Assembly: GCA_944383245.1 (NCBI GenBank)
Contig: CALWOU010000010.1
Coordinates: 1-44,592 of the forward strand
Length of the DNA: 44,592 nt
DNA from: an uncultured Clostridia bacterium
GTDB taxonomy: Bacteria; Bacillota; Clostridia; Christensenellales; UBA1242
Direction: 5' to 3'
In this document: positions 25,514-34,611 of the stretch, piece by piece
Layout: every line of letters begins with the position of its first letter
How positions within the stretch are numbered: the stretch's first letter is position 1
Program-made: the position numbers and the translations under genes
Notes under the pieces: model-generated
Told to the model about the DNA's origin: nothing
Database searches by the model: none
What the model saw: the letters and a program-made list of their open reading frames with translations, nothing else

Positions 25514-25666
25514 ACTTTTCTCCCTTTAATTTTCCTTTAAAATTTTTAAAATTCACAATAAATTTATAAAAATCTTAAATTTTTAGATATTTTTAATAAA
25601 ATTTCAAATTTTTTGCTTTTTGTATTATTTTTATAATTGTTACTAATTGTATTTTTATAAAGATTA

Positions 25667-26935
25667 TTAGAAATAAATTTCATATTGTAGGCTTCCAAAT
25701 ACAACCGTGTCGCCGTCAACCACGCCTGCTTGTTTTAGTTTGTCCATAATGCCGTCCTTTTCAAGGCGCATTTGGAAATAGGCGAGTGATTGGCTATCAT
25801 TAAACACAATTCCACGTTGAAGATTATCAAGGTATCCACCAGACAGTTCAAAAACGTGTGGCGCAAGTTGGTCAATTTTAACACTTGTAGTGTCCTTGAT
25901 AGCAAGTTCAGTTTGCTCAACAGGAATAGGTTCAGATTTTGGTAGGGTTTTTAATTTTTCATAAATCGTTTTAACAAGTTCGTCCACATTTTTTCTAGTT
26001 ATAGAACTTATTGGCACGATTGTAACTTTATCTTTGATTTTTGATTTGAAGAATTTTATTTTTTCGTCAATATTGTCGATTAAATCAAGTTTTGTAAACA
26101 CCACAATTTGTGGAAGAGTAGAAAGCCTTTCGTTATATTTTTTAAGTTCATTGTTGATTGTTTTATAATCTTCAACAATATCGTTCCCATAGTAACCAGA
26201 TGCATCAATCACATGCACAACAAGCCTTGTTCGTTCAATGTGTGCTAAAAATTCGTGCCCAAGCCCAGCGCCTTCACTTGCGCCGTCGATGAGCCCTGGA
26301 ATATCAGCCACAACAAAACTATCGTCATAAAACTTAACAACTCCAAGGTTAGGGCTGAGTGTTGTAAACTCGTAGTCCGCAATTTTTGGTTTTGCGTTTG
26401 AAATAACACTAAGCAGTGTAGATTTTCCAACATTAGGTTTTCCAACTAGGGCTACATCGGCTATAGTTTTAAGTTCCAAAGTGACTTTATAAGTTTTTGT
26501 AACTTCACCAAGTTGGCTAAATCTTGGAGATTGGCGAGTGGAGGACTTAAAGAAATTGTTTCCTTTTCCGCCTCTTCCACCTTTTAGTGCAAGATAGGTT
26601 TGACCGTCCTCCACAAGGTCGGCTAAAACTTGATTTGTGCTGGCATCCTTTATAACCGTGCCAAGCGGAACTTGAATAAATAGGTCTTTTCCATTCTTGC
26701 CGGACTGCAATTTGCCGGCGCCACCCGAACCATTTTCTGCTTCAAAATGTTTTTCATATTGGAAATCAAGGAGGGTATTTTTGTTTTTATTTGCAACAAA
26801 AATTATGCTTCCACCATTACCACCATCGCCACCGTCTGGGCCACCTTTTTCAACATATTTTTCGCGGTGAAAACTAACTTTACCGCTTCCGCCGTTGCCT
26901 GATTTTATTGAAATTGTAACTTTATCTAAATTCAT
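25667..26935 (-). CDS. obg: Obg-family GTPase (ObgE/CgtA)
   Basis: Product of 422 aa with three domains. The Gly-rich Obg fold is at 1-157 (GNGGSGKVSFHREKYVEKGG, GGDGGNGGS). The G domain has G1 GKPNVGKST near 165, G3 DIPG and G4 FTKLD. The C-terminal OCT domain is at about 345-422. Obg is an essential GTPase in 50S assembly and the stringent response. AAGGA precedes the ATG. The gap to nth (26936-27116) is AT-rich and shows no clear promoter or terminator. Confidence 0.96.
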   Translation of the reverse strand: MNLDKVTISIKSGNGGSGKVSFHREKYVEKGGPDGGDGGNGGSIIFVANKNKNTLLDFQYEKHFEAENGSGGAGKLQSGKNGKDLFIQVPLGTVIKDASTNQVLADLVEDGQTYLALKGGRGGKGNNFFKSSTRQSPRFSQLGEVTKTYKVTLELKTIADVALVGKPNVGKSTLLSVISNAKPKIADYEFTTLSPNLGVVKFYDDSFVVADIPGLIDGASEGAGLGHEFLAHIERTRLVVHVIDASGYYGNDIVEDYKTINNELKKYNERLSTLPQIVVFTKLDLIDNIDEKIKFFKSKIKDKVTIVPISSITRKNVDELVKTIYEKLKTLPKSEPIPVEQTELAIKDTTSVKIDQLAPHVFELSGGYLDNLQRGIVFNDSQSLAYFQMRLEKDGIMDKLKQAGVVDGDTVVFGSLQYEIYF

Positions 26936-27116
26936 AAAAATTTTCCTTTTTATTTAAAATTTTTTTAAAACTTTGCAAATATTTTTAAAAATCAACCGAA
27001 TTTTTGATTATTTTCGTGAATTTTTGCAATTTTTTTAAAATTTTTATTTAAATTTTTATTGTAACCTAATTACTATTAGTTTGTTTTTAAAGATGTTTTA
27101 TTATGTATCAAAACCA

Positions 27117-27749
27117 TTACTTAGTAACTTTTTTATAATGCTTACAAATATCTTTTAATTTGCAATCTTCGCACTTTGGGTGAATTGCTTTGCAGTGCTC
27201 ACGACCAAACCAAATCATTTGATGATGAAACTTTGTTCTCTGATTTTTTGGAACAACTTTTAATAAATCCATTTCACATTCATAAGGTGTTGAATTTTCC
27301 TTTGTTAATCCAAGGCGTTTTGACACTCTATGCACGTGCGTGTCAACCGCGATAGTTTGCCCACCAAACGCATTTGCAATCACAACATTTGCAGTTTTTC
27401 TTCCAACGCCTTTTAAACTTGTTAAGTCTTTCATATTGTCTGGCACAATGCCATTAAATTTGTTTTCAATATCTAAACTTAGTTCAATAATTGCTTTAGA
27501 TTTTGTGTTGTAAAATCCGCAAGAATGAATATAATCTTTCAATTTTTCTTGACCCAATTCTATCATCTTTTTGGGAGTGTTGGCGACCTTAAAAAGTGCG
27601 GATGTCACTTGATTTACTCGCTTGTCCGTGCACTGCGCAGATAAAACAACCGCAACAAGTAGTTCGTAAGGATTAGAAAAATTTAGTGCACAAATTGGTG
27701 CAGGATATAACTCGTTTAAATAGGTTAAAACTTGTTCAATTTTTTTCAC
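27117..27749 (-). CDS. nth: Endonuclease III
   Basis: Product of 210 aa. The helix-hairpin-helix has LKGVGRKTANVV with the catalytic Lys region upstream (LSAQCTDKRVNQ), catalytic Asp in AVDTHVHRVSKRLGL, and a C-terminal 4Fe-4S cluster with Cys spacing 6-2-5 (CKAIHPKCEDCKLKDIC). It removes oxidised pyrimidines in base-excision repair. The start is GTG 27749, with no SD; a good promoter ends 6 nt upstream, so it is predicted leaderless. Confidence 0.95.
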   Translation of the reverse strand: MKKIEQVLTYLNELYPAPICALNFSNPYELLVAVVLSAQCTDKRVNQVTSALFKVANTPKKMIELGQEKLKDYIHSCGFYNTKSKAIIELSLDIENKFNGIVPDNMKDLTSLKGVGRKTANVVIANAFGGQTIAVDTHVHRVSKRLGLTKENSTPYECEMDLLKVVPKNQRTKFHHQMIWFGREHCKAIHPKCEDCKLKDICKHYKKVTK

Positions 27750-27755
27750 AAATTT

Positions 27756-27784
27756 AGTCTATCAAAAAAAATAAAATTAGTCAA
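27756..27784 (-). promoter_or_regulatory. nth promoter
   Basis: On the minus strand: TTGACT (27784-27779), 17 nt, TAGACT (27761-27756). GTG follows after 6 nt. Confidence 0.65.
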
Positions 27785-27821
27785 GATAATCTGTTAGACT
27801 AATTTTGAAAGACTATTTAAA

Positions 27822-28082
27822 CTAATAAATTCTTTCTATGCGTTCGGTTGTGTTAATGCGAGTGTATAAAAACACTCCGTCAAAACCATTTAATTTTGAC
27901 TGATGAATAATGTTTATAACGTCTTTTAAAAAACGATAATCAGTTTTTACGCACAATCCACAACTGACACTAACAGCACGCGGAGTGCTAACAATTTTTG
28001 ACTGAATTGAATAATTTGAAAGTATTTTGCTAAATGTTAAAACACTGTTTCTTGAATTAAACGAAATTAAAATGTATTTCAT
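27822..28082 (-). CDS. DUF3343 protein
   Basis: Product of 86 aa. The family signature is TPRAVSVSCGLCVK (about 33-46), with the conserved Cys in SCG. DUF3343 proteins are found beside class-V aminotransferases/cysteine desulfurases and are proposed sulfur or selenium carriers (family knowledge, not proven here). Such a gene lies divergently at 28310. GAGGA precedes the ATG. Confidence 0.8.
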   Translation of the reverse strand: MKYILISFNSRNSVLTFSKILSNYSIQSKIVSTPRAVSVSCGLCVKTDYRFLKDVINIIHQSKLNGFDGVFLYTRINTTERIERIY

Positions 28083-28309
28083 ATTTTTCCTCTGTTTTTA
28101 AAAAATAATAAAAATTTTAATTATTTTTGTTAAATTTGCTTAATTTTTATATATTTTTAAAAATTTTTTGCTGTTTTCATAATGTTGATAGAAATTAAAA
28201 AATTAATAAAATTTAATGTACTTATTTAAATTATTAAAAAACTTGATTAATTTTTTAAAGGACAATATTCCTATATAACAATATATAAAAAAACTGAATA
28301 TTATGTTAT

Positions 28310-29428
28310 ATGATTTACTTAGACAATGCAGCCACTAGTTTAATAAAACCTAATGAGGTAAAACTTAGTGTTATAAATAGTATGAATAATCTAACCGCCA
28401 ACCCAGGTAGAAGCGGTCACGATTTGAGTTTAAAAACGGGTCAAATGGTGTTTGAAACGAGAGAAACAGTGAAAAACTTTTTTCACGTGAAAAATTATGA
28501 TGTGATTTTTACTAAGAATTGCACTGAAGCATTAAACCTTGCAATTTTTGGATCATTAGTAGAAGGTGACCACGCTATAACAACTTGTTATGAACATAAT
28601 TCAGTTTTAAGACCTCTATATAAACTAAAAGAAAAGGGTATTGAAGTTAGTGTTCTTGACATTGATATGTGCGATTTAGTTAAAGATATAGAAAAAGAAA
28701 TAAAACCTAACACTAAACTTATAATCACAACCGCAGTTTCAAATGTTACGGGTGATGTTGCCAACATTAAAGCAATTGGAGAGATTGCAAAAAGACACAA
28801 AATTTTGTATTTGGTAGACGGCGCACAGTCTAGCGGACATATTGACATTAATTTAGATGAGTGCAATGTTGATATGTATGCTTTTGCAGGGCATAAAGGA
28901 TTACTTTCAATCACAGGAGTTGGCGGACTAATAGTTAAAGATATAAAAAAATTAAAGCCATTAATTTATGGCGGAACGGGAACAAATAGCGAAAGTTTAG
29001 TGCAACCTAGCGACTCAGTTGAGGGTTTTGAGAGCGGAACAATTCCAACTATTCCTATTGCAAGTTTAAATGCGGGAATTAAATTTTTAACAAAAAATTT
29101 TCAAAAAATCATAAAATATGAGGCAAATTTATCAAAATATTTATATAATTCATTAAAAAAATTAAATTTTTTAAAAATTTTTTCAAATGAATTGTCAAAC
29201 AATGTGTTTAGTTTTAACGTTTTAGATTTACCTTCTACACTTGTTGCAGATATCTTGAACGAAGATTATAAAATTTGTGTTCGAGCAGGACTTCACTGCG
29301 CGCCTCTAATTCACAAAAAATTAAATACACTAGAAACGGGAGCAGTGCGCGCTTCAATCGACTTTTTCAACACAACAGAAGATGTTGATAAACTAATTCA
29401 AGCGCTTATTAAAATTTCTAGTCTTTAA
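28310..29428 (+). CDS. Cysteine-desulfurase family protein (class-V aminotransferase)
   Basis: Product of 372 aa. It opens with the typical YLDNAATS, and PLP-binding Lys196 is in FAGHKGLL. The persulfide-forming Cys330 is in RAGLHCAPL, the short-loop SufS/Csd-like form. Overall it fits the TIGR01977-type family. It mobilises sulfur (or selenium) from cysteine; the acceptor may be the DUF3343 protein encoded divergently. There is no SD. A TATTAT (28299-28304) lies 5 nt before the ATG, again suggesting a leaderless message. The 228-bp divergent region holds an inverted AGGA/TCCT pair at about 28258-28271, a possible operator (weak). Confidence 0.88.
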   Translation: MIYLDNAATSLIKPNEVKLSVINSMNNLTANPGRSGHDLSLKTGQMVFETRETVKNFFHVKNYDVIFTKNCTEALNLAIFGSLVEGDHAITTCYEHNSVLRPLYKLKEKGIEVSVLDIDMCDLVKDIEKEIKPNTKLIITTAVSNVTGDVANIKAIGEIAKRHKILYLVDGAQSSGHIDINLDECNVDMYAFAGHKGLLSITGVGGLIVKDIKKLKPLIYGGTGTNSESLVQPSDSVEGFESGTIPTIPIASLNAGIKFLTKNFQKIIKYEANLSKYLYNSLKKLNFLKIFSNELSNNVFSFNVLDLPSTLVADILNEDYKICVRAGLHCAPLIHKKLNTLETGAVRASIDFFNTTEDVDKLIQALIKISSL

Positions 29429-30197
29429 ATTTTGGAATAAGTTTGCAAATTATGCCAAATAAGATTAGCACACTGCCAAATATAATGTAATAATAATGGT
29501 ACGGCAATATAATACTGCTAAGCAAAAGAATTAATCCACATAGAAAATAAGACTTACTTTTGCTCGGCACAAAAAATTGACGCAATATGTCTTTTATCTT
29601 AGGTTTGTTTATGTTTTTTGCTAGCATGTCAATATCTGGGAAAATATCATTTTCAACAAATAATTTGTATAGATTTTCTTTATTAATTATTTCCACACTT
29701 TTGTTTGCAAAAATGTTTAGATTAACAAATTCTGTTTTATTGCAAATTATATCATAACAATCAACTTCTGAAATGTTTTCATCTAATAAATTTATTAATG
29801 TTCGTTGGTCTAATTTTTCAAAATGCGTTGCCAAAATCACTTGATGAGTTTTATTGTCTTTATTATAAAAAAGAGTTCCTTTTTTAATTTTAGTTTCAAA
29901 ATTTTTAGAATAAATTTTATTTAAAAGTTTTAATTTTTCTTCTTTACTTGTCAACTTAAAAGCAAGAAAAGTTGTATCTATTTTTTCGTTATTCACTTTT
30001 ATGTTTTTAATTTTGGTTTGCTTTCTATTTATGAAAAAATATATGACACTTATTAGTGCTATGCTTATTATTGTGGACAATATAAAACTAGTCCAAAGCG
30101 AACGCAAATAAAAATTAATCCAAGCAAAGCAAAGCAAAAACAATGAAATTGTTAAAAAAATTTTATCTATTAAATTTACAATTCTAAATTTTGACAT
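29418..30197 (-). CDS. Membrane protein with a cytoplasmic domain of unknown function
   Basis: Product of 259 aa. Two hydrophobic segments lie at about 13-55 and two more at about 213-252. The central hydrophilic domain (about 65-205) contains a strand-rich stretch, ILATHFEKLDQRTLINLL, ending SVEIINKENLYKLF. That ending recalls the Mrr/restriction-endonuclease-like fold seen in some clostridial membrane proteins; I see no PD-(D/E)xK motif. The 3' end overlaps the desulfurase gene tail to tail by 11 bp. The family is not recognised with confidence. Confidence 0.55.
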   Translation of the reverse strand: MSKFRIVNLIDKIFLTISLFLLCFAWINFYLRSLWTSFILSTIISIALISVIYFFINRKQTKIKNIKVNNEKIDTTFLAFKLTSKEEKLKLLNKIYSKNFETKIKKGTLFYNKDNKTHQVILATHFEKLDQRTLINLLDENISEVDCYDIICNKTEFVNLNIFANKSVEIINKENLYKLFVENDIFPDIDMLAKNINKPKIKDILRQFFVPSKSKSYFLCGLILLLSSIILPYHYYYIIFGSVLILFGIICKLIPKFKD

Positions 30198-30368
30198 ATC
30201 ATAATTATTTCAAAAATAATAAAAATTAAACAAAAAATCGCGTAAAACGATAAAATTTTTGTGTATTTTTAGCATTTTTTAAATATTTTTTATTATTTTT
30301 ATTTCTTTAAGTTTGTTTAAGTGAGTTTTTATTATGCAAACTTTATAATATCAACTGCTATGATTTAT

Positions 30369-30397
30369 TTGACATTATAATCCATTTTAACTATAAT
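30369..30397 (+). promoter_or_regulatory. Promoter of the phosphorylase-tsaE-tsaB/rimI operon
   Basis: TTGACA (30369-30374), 17 nt, TATAAT (30392-30397), a full consensus match. A leader of about 15 nt follows with CGGGGG before the ATG. Confidence 0.88.
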
Positions 30398-30418
30398 ATT
30401 TAATAAATCGGGGGAATA

Positions 30419-31684
30419 ATGTTAGGTGAATTAATAGTTAAAAAAGCGCGGGGTGGTCATCTCACAATGGATGATTGTTATTACGTTGTTGAGTGCTTGA
30501 TGAAAAATAAATCAAGTCAGGACAATATGAAATTTTTTATAAGTCTCAATTCATTTGGGATGAACAAAAAAGAAGTTTTGTATATGTCGCTTGCACTTAG
30601 AGATAGCGGCAGGGTTTTGCATTTGGATGACAATGTTTTTGAAAAACACTCAACAGGTGGAATTGCTGACGCAACTAGTGTGGTGCTAATTCCATTAATT
30701 GCAAGTCTTGGTTATAAAATTATAAAAAACACCGCGCGTTCGCTAGTTTATACTAACGGAAGCAGTGATAGGTTTGGTGCGATTCCAAATTTTAATGTAA
30801 ACGTTGACGAAGATGAAATAAAAAAAGATTTGCACGACACTAACGCCTGCATTCTTTCTCACAACTCAGATATATGCCCAGCGGATAAAATTCTTTATGA
30901 TATCTTAGAAAAATGCGGATTAGAAGAAAATATTAATTTTTTAGCAATGTCTATTGCTTGCAAGAAGTTGGTCAGCGAACCTAAAATGGTGCTAGTTGAC
31001 GTTAAATATGGCGATGCTTCAATTGTGAAAAAATATAGCCAGGCAAAAAGACTAGCAAGATTGTTAAAATACATATTCACAAAATGTGAGGTAAAAAGCA
31101 CTATTGTTATAACCAACACAAAACAACCTTTTGGTGAAGGTGTTGGAAATGCAATTGAGGTTGTTGACGCGATTAGCGTGTTGCAAGGTAAACACTGTTT
31201 GCTTAGAGATATTTGCGTTAGGTATGCCTATGAAATGATATCAAAAGTTGATAAAAATATTGAGAAACAAGATCTTTATGATATGATTAATGCGGTGTTA
31301 GATAATGGACGTGCGTATAATAAACTGCTTGAAATCGTGCGTGCGCAGGACGGCGACGATAGGGCAATTTCAGAGGGCAAAATTTTTACACCATATAATT
31401 CAATTAACTTTTTAGCAACAAAGTCAGGTTATGTTGGGCTTATCAACATTTTGTTGCTAGGCGAATTAGTTAGACGATTGTGTGTGGACACGCACGATTC
31501 AAATGTCGGCGCTGTTTTAAGAGTGAAACTTGGCGACTATGTTGAAAAAAACGATATAATTCTAACTTTCTATTATAAGGACAAAAAAGATTTAATCAAA
31601 TATTACAATGCAATTGCTGATAGCATTAAATTGACCGACGTAAAAATTCGCCCGCCAAAAGTTATAAAAAAGGTTATAAGATGA
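30419..31684 (+). CDS. Diverged thymidine/pyrimidine-nucleoside phosphorylase homologue
   Basis: Product of 421 aa, full length for the family. Phosphate-binding KHSTGG is kept (76-81), as are Ser178 and Lys182 (SIACKKL). However the base-binding Arg of the LRDV motif is Leu163. GHTGGTIDKLE has become YTNGSSDRFGA (111-121), GNLTPADK is NSDICPADK, and the LDVKxGSGAFM motif is VDVKYGDASIV. A C-terminal lipoyl-like domain (VGAVLRVKLGDYVEKND) is present. The fold is clear; the substrate may differ from thymidine or uridine. Its stop overlaps tsaE by 4 bp. Confidence 0.78.
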   Translation: MLGELIVKKARGGHLTMDDCYYVVECLMKNKSSQDNMKFFISLNSFGMNKKEVLYMSLALRDSGRVLHLDDNVFEKHSTGGIADATSVVLIPLIASLGYKIIKNTARSLVYTNGSSDRFGAIPNFNVNVDEDEIKKDLHDTNACILSHNSDICPADKILYDILEKCGLEENINFLAMSIACKKLVSEPKMVLVDVKYGDASIVKKYSQAKRLARLLKYIFTKCEVKSTIVITNTKQPFGEGVGNAIEVVDAISVLQGKHCLLRDICVRYAYEMISKVDKNIEKQDLYDMINAVLDNGRAYNKLLEIVRAQDGDDRAISEGKIFTPYNSINFLATKSGYVGLINILLLGELVRRLCVDTHDSNVGAVLRVKLGDYVEKNDIILTFYYKDKKDLIKYYNAIADSIKLTDVKIRPPKVIKKVIR

Positions 31685-32088
31685 TAAAAATTGTTAAATT
31701 AAACGACTTAAATAGTTTTGCACGCGACTTTTCATCCACTCTAAAAGCGGGGGATATTATCCTATTAAATGGCGATTTAGGTGCTGGAAAAACAACTTTT
31801 GCAAAGGCAATTTTATCCTCTCTTGGAGTGAAAGATAACGTTACAAGTCCTACCTTTTCAATTTTAAAAACTTATCAAGGGAAATTTACATTTCATCATT
31901 TTGACACTTATCGAATCACCACAGAAGAGGCGATAGAAGCGGGATTTGATGAGGTTTTGTCTGACAAAAATTCAATAAAACTTATTGAGTGGAGCGAAAA
32001 TATTAGCGAACTAACTCCCAAAAACGCAATAGTAGTAAACATAAAAAAAATAGACGAACAAACGCGCAGTTACGAGATAATAAGATGA
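31681..32088 (+). CDS. tsaE: TsaE, ATPase of the t6A tRNA-modification complex
   Basis: Product of 135 aa. Walker A is GDLGAGKTTF (about 31-40), followed by SPTFSILKTY and HHFDTYRI, and LIEWSEN (Walker-B-like). TsaE works with TsaB and TsaD in threonylcarbamoyl transfer to A37 of ANN-decoding tRNAs. It overlaps its neighbours by 4 bp on each side (ATGA), so it is translationally coupled. tsaD is not in the window. Confidence 0.95.
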   Translation: MIKIVKLNDLNSFARDFSSTLKAGDIILLNGDLGAGKTTFAKAILSSLGVKDNVTSPTFSILKTYQGKFTFHHFDTYRITTEEAIEAGFDEVLSDKNSIKLIEWSENISELTPKNAIVVNIKKIDEQTRSYEIIR

Positions 32089-33131
32089 ATACTTTAATAA
32101 TTAACACAGCAAACGATGAGTTATATATTGCTCTCAAAATAGAGAACAAAGTTTTTTCAAAATCTATTTCTTCCACATTGAAACATAACGAATTAATGTT
32201 AACCAAAATAGATGAAATTTTAAAAGAGGCAAATGTTAAAATTCAAGATATTGATGAGTTGGGTGTAGTTGTTGGTCCCGGGTCATTTACAGGTGTTCGA
32301 GTTGGAATTGCAACCGTAAAAGCATTTCGCGACGCACTTAATATAAAAGCACGTGGAATTAACAATTTGAAATTGTTATATTCGCTTGCAACTAGCCAAA
32401 ATGAAGATTGTTCTGTTGTGGCTATTGCTGGAAGTAGAGATAGTTATTTTGTTGGAAGAAGATTGTTTGATAAATTGTATATTTATGAAAGAAATCTAAC
32501 TTTAAATGAACTGATAAGCATTGCAAAAGATAGCCCAATTGGTATGTTTAAACTAGATGAAAATTTAAATTCGTTTAAGGTTCAAATTGAACCAAATATT
32601 TTGTTTGATTGCTTTAATGAATCTGATGACGAATTATTACTACCTGTATATTATCAACTAAGCCAAGCAGAAAGCGAAAAGTTTAACCGTGCATACATTG
32701 AAATTTGCGAAGTGAAAGAAGAAGAATTGGGCGAAATTTCACAAATTGAAAAAGATAGTTTAAACGTTAATGTTATAGATTTAAACGAGTTCAAAAGAAT
32801 GTTTACAAATGAAAATTATAAAATTTATTCAATAAAATTGAATGATGAAATAGCAGGCTTTATTATTCTTGAATTAACCGATGAAATCAACATTGTATCA
32901 ATTGCAATAAAAAAAGAATTTAGGAATTTAGGTCTTGCGACGCGTCTTGTTGAACACACAAAAAATTTTGCAAAAGAAAGAAAAATTTACGCGTTAAGTT
33001 TAGAAGTTAGCAAAAACAATCCGACTGCATATTTACTATATGAAAAACTAGGATTTAAACTGAGGCGAGAAAGGAAAAATTATTATGCCGACGGCTCAGA
33101 CTGCTTGGAAATGACACTTAAAAATTTTTAA
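32085..33131 (+). CDS. TsaB-RimI fusion protein
   Basis: Product of 348 aa. Residues 1 to about 200 are TsaB: LIINTANDELYIAL, then GPGSFTGVRVGIATVKAF, an ASKHA-type fold and scaffold for TsaD. Residues about 208-348 are a GNAT acetyltransferase of the RimI type: VSIAIKKEFRNLGLATRLVEH gives the acetyl-CoA-binding R/Q-x-x-G-x-A equivalent, then NPTAYLLYEKLGFKLRRERKNYY. tsaB and rimI are usually adjacent; here they are one reading frame. It ends the operon. Confidence 0.9.
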   Translation: MNTLIINTANDELYIALKIENKVFSKSISSTLKHNELMLTKIDEILKEANVKIQDIDELGVVVGPGSFTGVRVGIATVKAFRDALNIKARGINNLKLLYSLATSQNEDCSVVAIAGSRDSYFVGRRLFDKLYIYERNLTLNELISIAKDSPIGMFKLDENLNSFKVQIEPNILFDCFNESDDELLLPVYYQLSQAESEKFNRAYIEICEVKEEELGEISQIEKDSLNVNVIDLNEFKRMFTNENYKIYSIKLNDEIAGFIILELTDEINIVSIAIKKEFRNLGLATRLVEHTKNFAKERKIYALSLEVSKNNPTAYLLYEKLGFKLRRERKNYYADGSDCLEMTLKNF

Positions 33132-33167
33132 ATTTTTCACCTAATTTTACAAGATGAATAAATTAAG

Positions 33168-33200
33168 AAATGAAGCAAAATTTGTTTCATTTTTTCTTTT
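33168..33200 (+). terminator. Terminator of the phosphorylase-tsa operon
   Basis: AATGAAGCAAA pairs with TTTGTTTCATT (one G-T pair), followed by TTTTCTTTTTTTT. Confidence 0.75.
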
Positions 33201-33277
33201 TTTTAAAAAAAATTATAAAAATATCGTTTTTTATCACATTTTTATTAAAATTTTTAAGGATTTAATAAAAATTTTTC

Positions 33278-34345
33278 TTAAAAAGATGTTTTGTTTAATA
33301 TGTCAGTATTAAAATACAAATATTTTTTTGTTTGCTTTTTATTATTAATTAATAAGTCAATAAGTGAAATGTAGTCTATGCCTAATGGTTCGAATAGATA
33401 AAAAGCCATACTTCCAGGGATGGTGTTTGCTTCGTTAAAATATAATGTGAAGTTATCTAAATCATATATGTAATCAATTCGAACAATTCCGCTAAAGTTT
33501 AATTTGTTATAAATATGTTTGGTTGTTTCGTCTATTTTTTCTTTTAATTTTTCATCGATTTTTGCCGGAATAATTCTATCTTTTCCTTTTGTTTTTCCGC
33601 CTAAATATTTGTCATCAAAGGTTAAAAATTCGTGGTTAGATAAAGGCTGTTCGATAGCGCTTAAAATTAGTCCGTCTTTTGTTGAAACGCACGCTTGGTT
33701 TAATTCAATCATATTGGTAACGCGATTTTCAACAAGTGCGTCATCTTGCATTTCAAAAATTGCCTCAATTTGTTCGGTAAAATTTTCCTTATTGCACGCT
33801 TTAACTCCAATGCTAGAACCAAGCGAATTTGGTTTAACGATTAAATCATCAGACAAACTATTTTTAATTTCTTCAATCGCTAAATTTATGTTTTCTTTTG
33901 TAACTAAAATTCCTTCAACTACATTTAGTTCATCTTTTAACAAACTTTTGGCAAGCGATTTGTTCATTGCTATATGAGAAGAAAGCGGGTTAGAGTTGGT
34001 GTAACGAATATTATTCACTTCAAAAAATGCGGATAAATCTCCGTTTTCTCCAACTCCTCCGTGACAGCAATTGATTATTAAATCAACGTCAAAAAGTTTT
34101 TTGAAAAATCGTTTTTTATAAACTGCGCCATTATAAAAAATTATTTCTGGCAATTTTATTTTTTTCTTATCTAAATAGTATGTTGCGTCAGATTTGGTTG
34201 ACAGATAAAAATGATTGTCTAATCCAAAATAAATCATTTTAATGTCATAACGCAAACTAATGTTTTTATATAGTTGCAATCCTGTGATAATTGAAATATC
34301 GTGTTCAGAACTTGCTCCGCCAAAAATAACACATATTTTTTTCAT
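33278..34345 (-). CDS. ddl: D-alanine--D-alanine ligase
   Basis: Product of 355 aa. Motifs: IFGGASSEHDIS at the N-terminus, NCCHGGVGENGDL, ATP-grasp VKPNSLGSSIGV, then SGIVRIDYIYD and FNEANTIPGSM. It makes the D-Ala-D-Ala dipeptide used by MurF. I start at ATG 34345, where alignment with Ddl begins, not at 34381 as the open frame allows. TATATC lies 5 nt before this ATG and no SD is present. Convergent to the tsa operon. Confidence 0.93.
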   Translation of the reverse strand: MKKICVIFGGASSEHDISIITGLQLYKNISLRYDIKMIYFGLDNHFYLSTKSDATYYLDKKKIKLPEIIFYNGAVYKKRFFKKLFDVDLIINCCHGGVGENGDLSAFFEVNNIRYTNSNPLSSHIAMNKSLAKSLLKDELNVVEGILVTKENINLAIEEIKNSLSDDLIVKPNSLGSSIGVKACNKENFTEQIEAIFEMQDDALVENRVTNMIELNQACVSTKDGLILSAIEQPLSNHEFLTFDDKYLGGKTKGKDRIIPAKIDEKLKEKIDETTKHIYNKLNFSGIVRIDYIYDLDNFTLYFNEANTIPGSMAFYLFEPLGIDYISLIDLLINNKKQTKKYLYFNTDILNKTSF

Positions 34346-34611
34346 ATTAAGATATATGCAAATAGAATTATAATGTTTCAATTATTGATGTTATAAAAAC
34401 TATAAGTTAGTAAAAGAAATTAAACTCAACTAAAATTAAATTAAAAATTATATATTTAAATGCGTAGCAACAAATTTATCAATTAGTAAATCTTTAAAGT
34501 GTTTGCATTAATAAAAAATATAACAAAATTTACTAGTTAAGATATGTCAAATTTAATAAAATTAAAAATAAGATTATAGCAAAATTTTAAAAATTATTTC
34601 ATATAATCATT

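Noticed and set aside
34346..34381. Upstream ATG at 34381 as the ddl start
   Set aside because: The 12 extra residues do not align with Ddl, and this start lies upstream of the -10-like sequence that precedes 34345.
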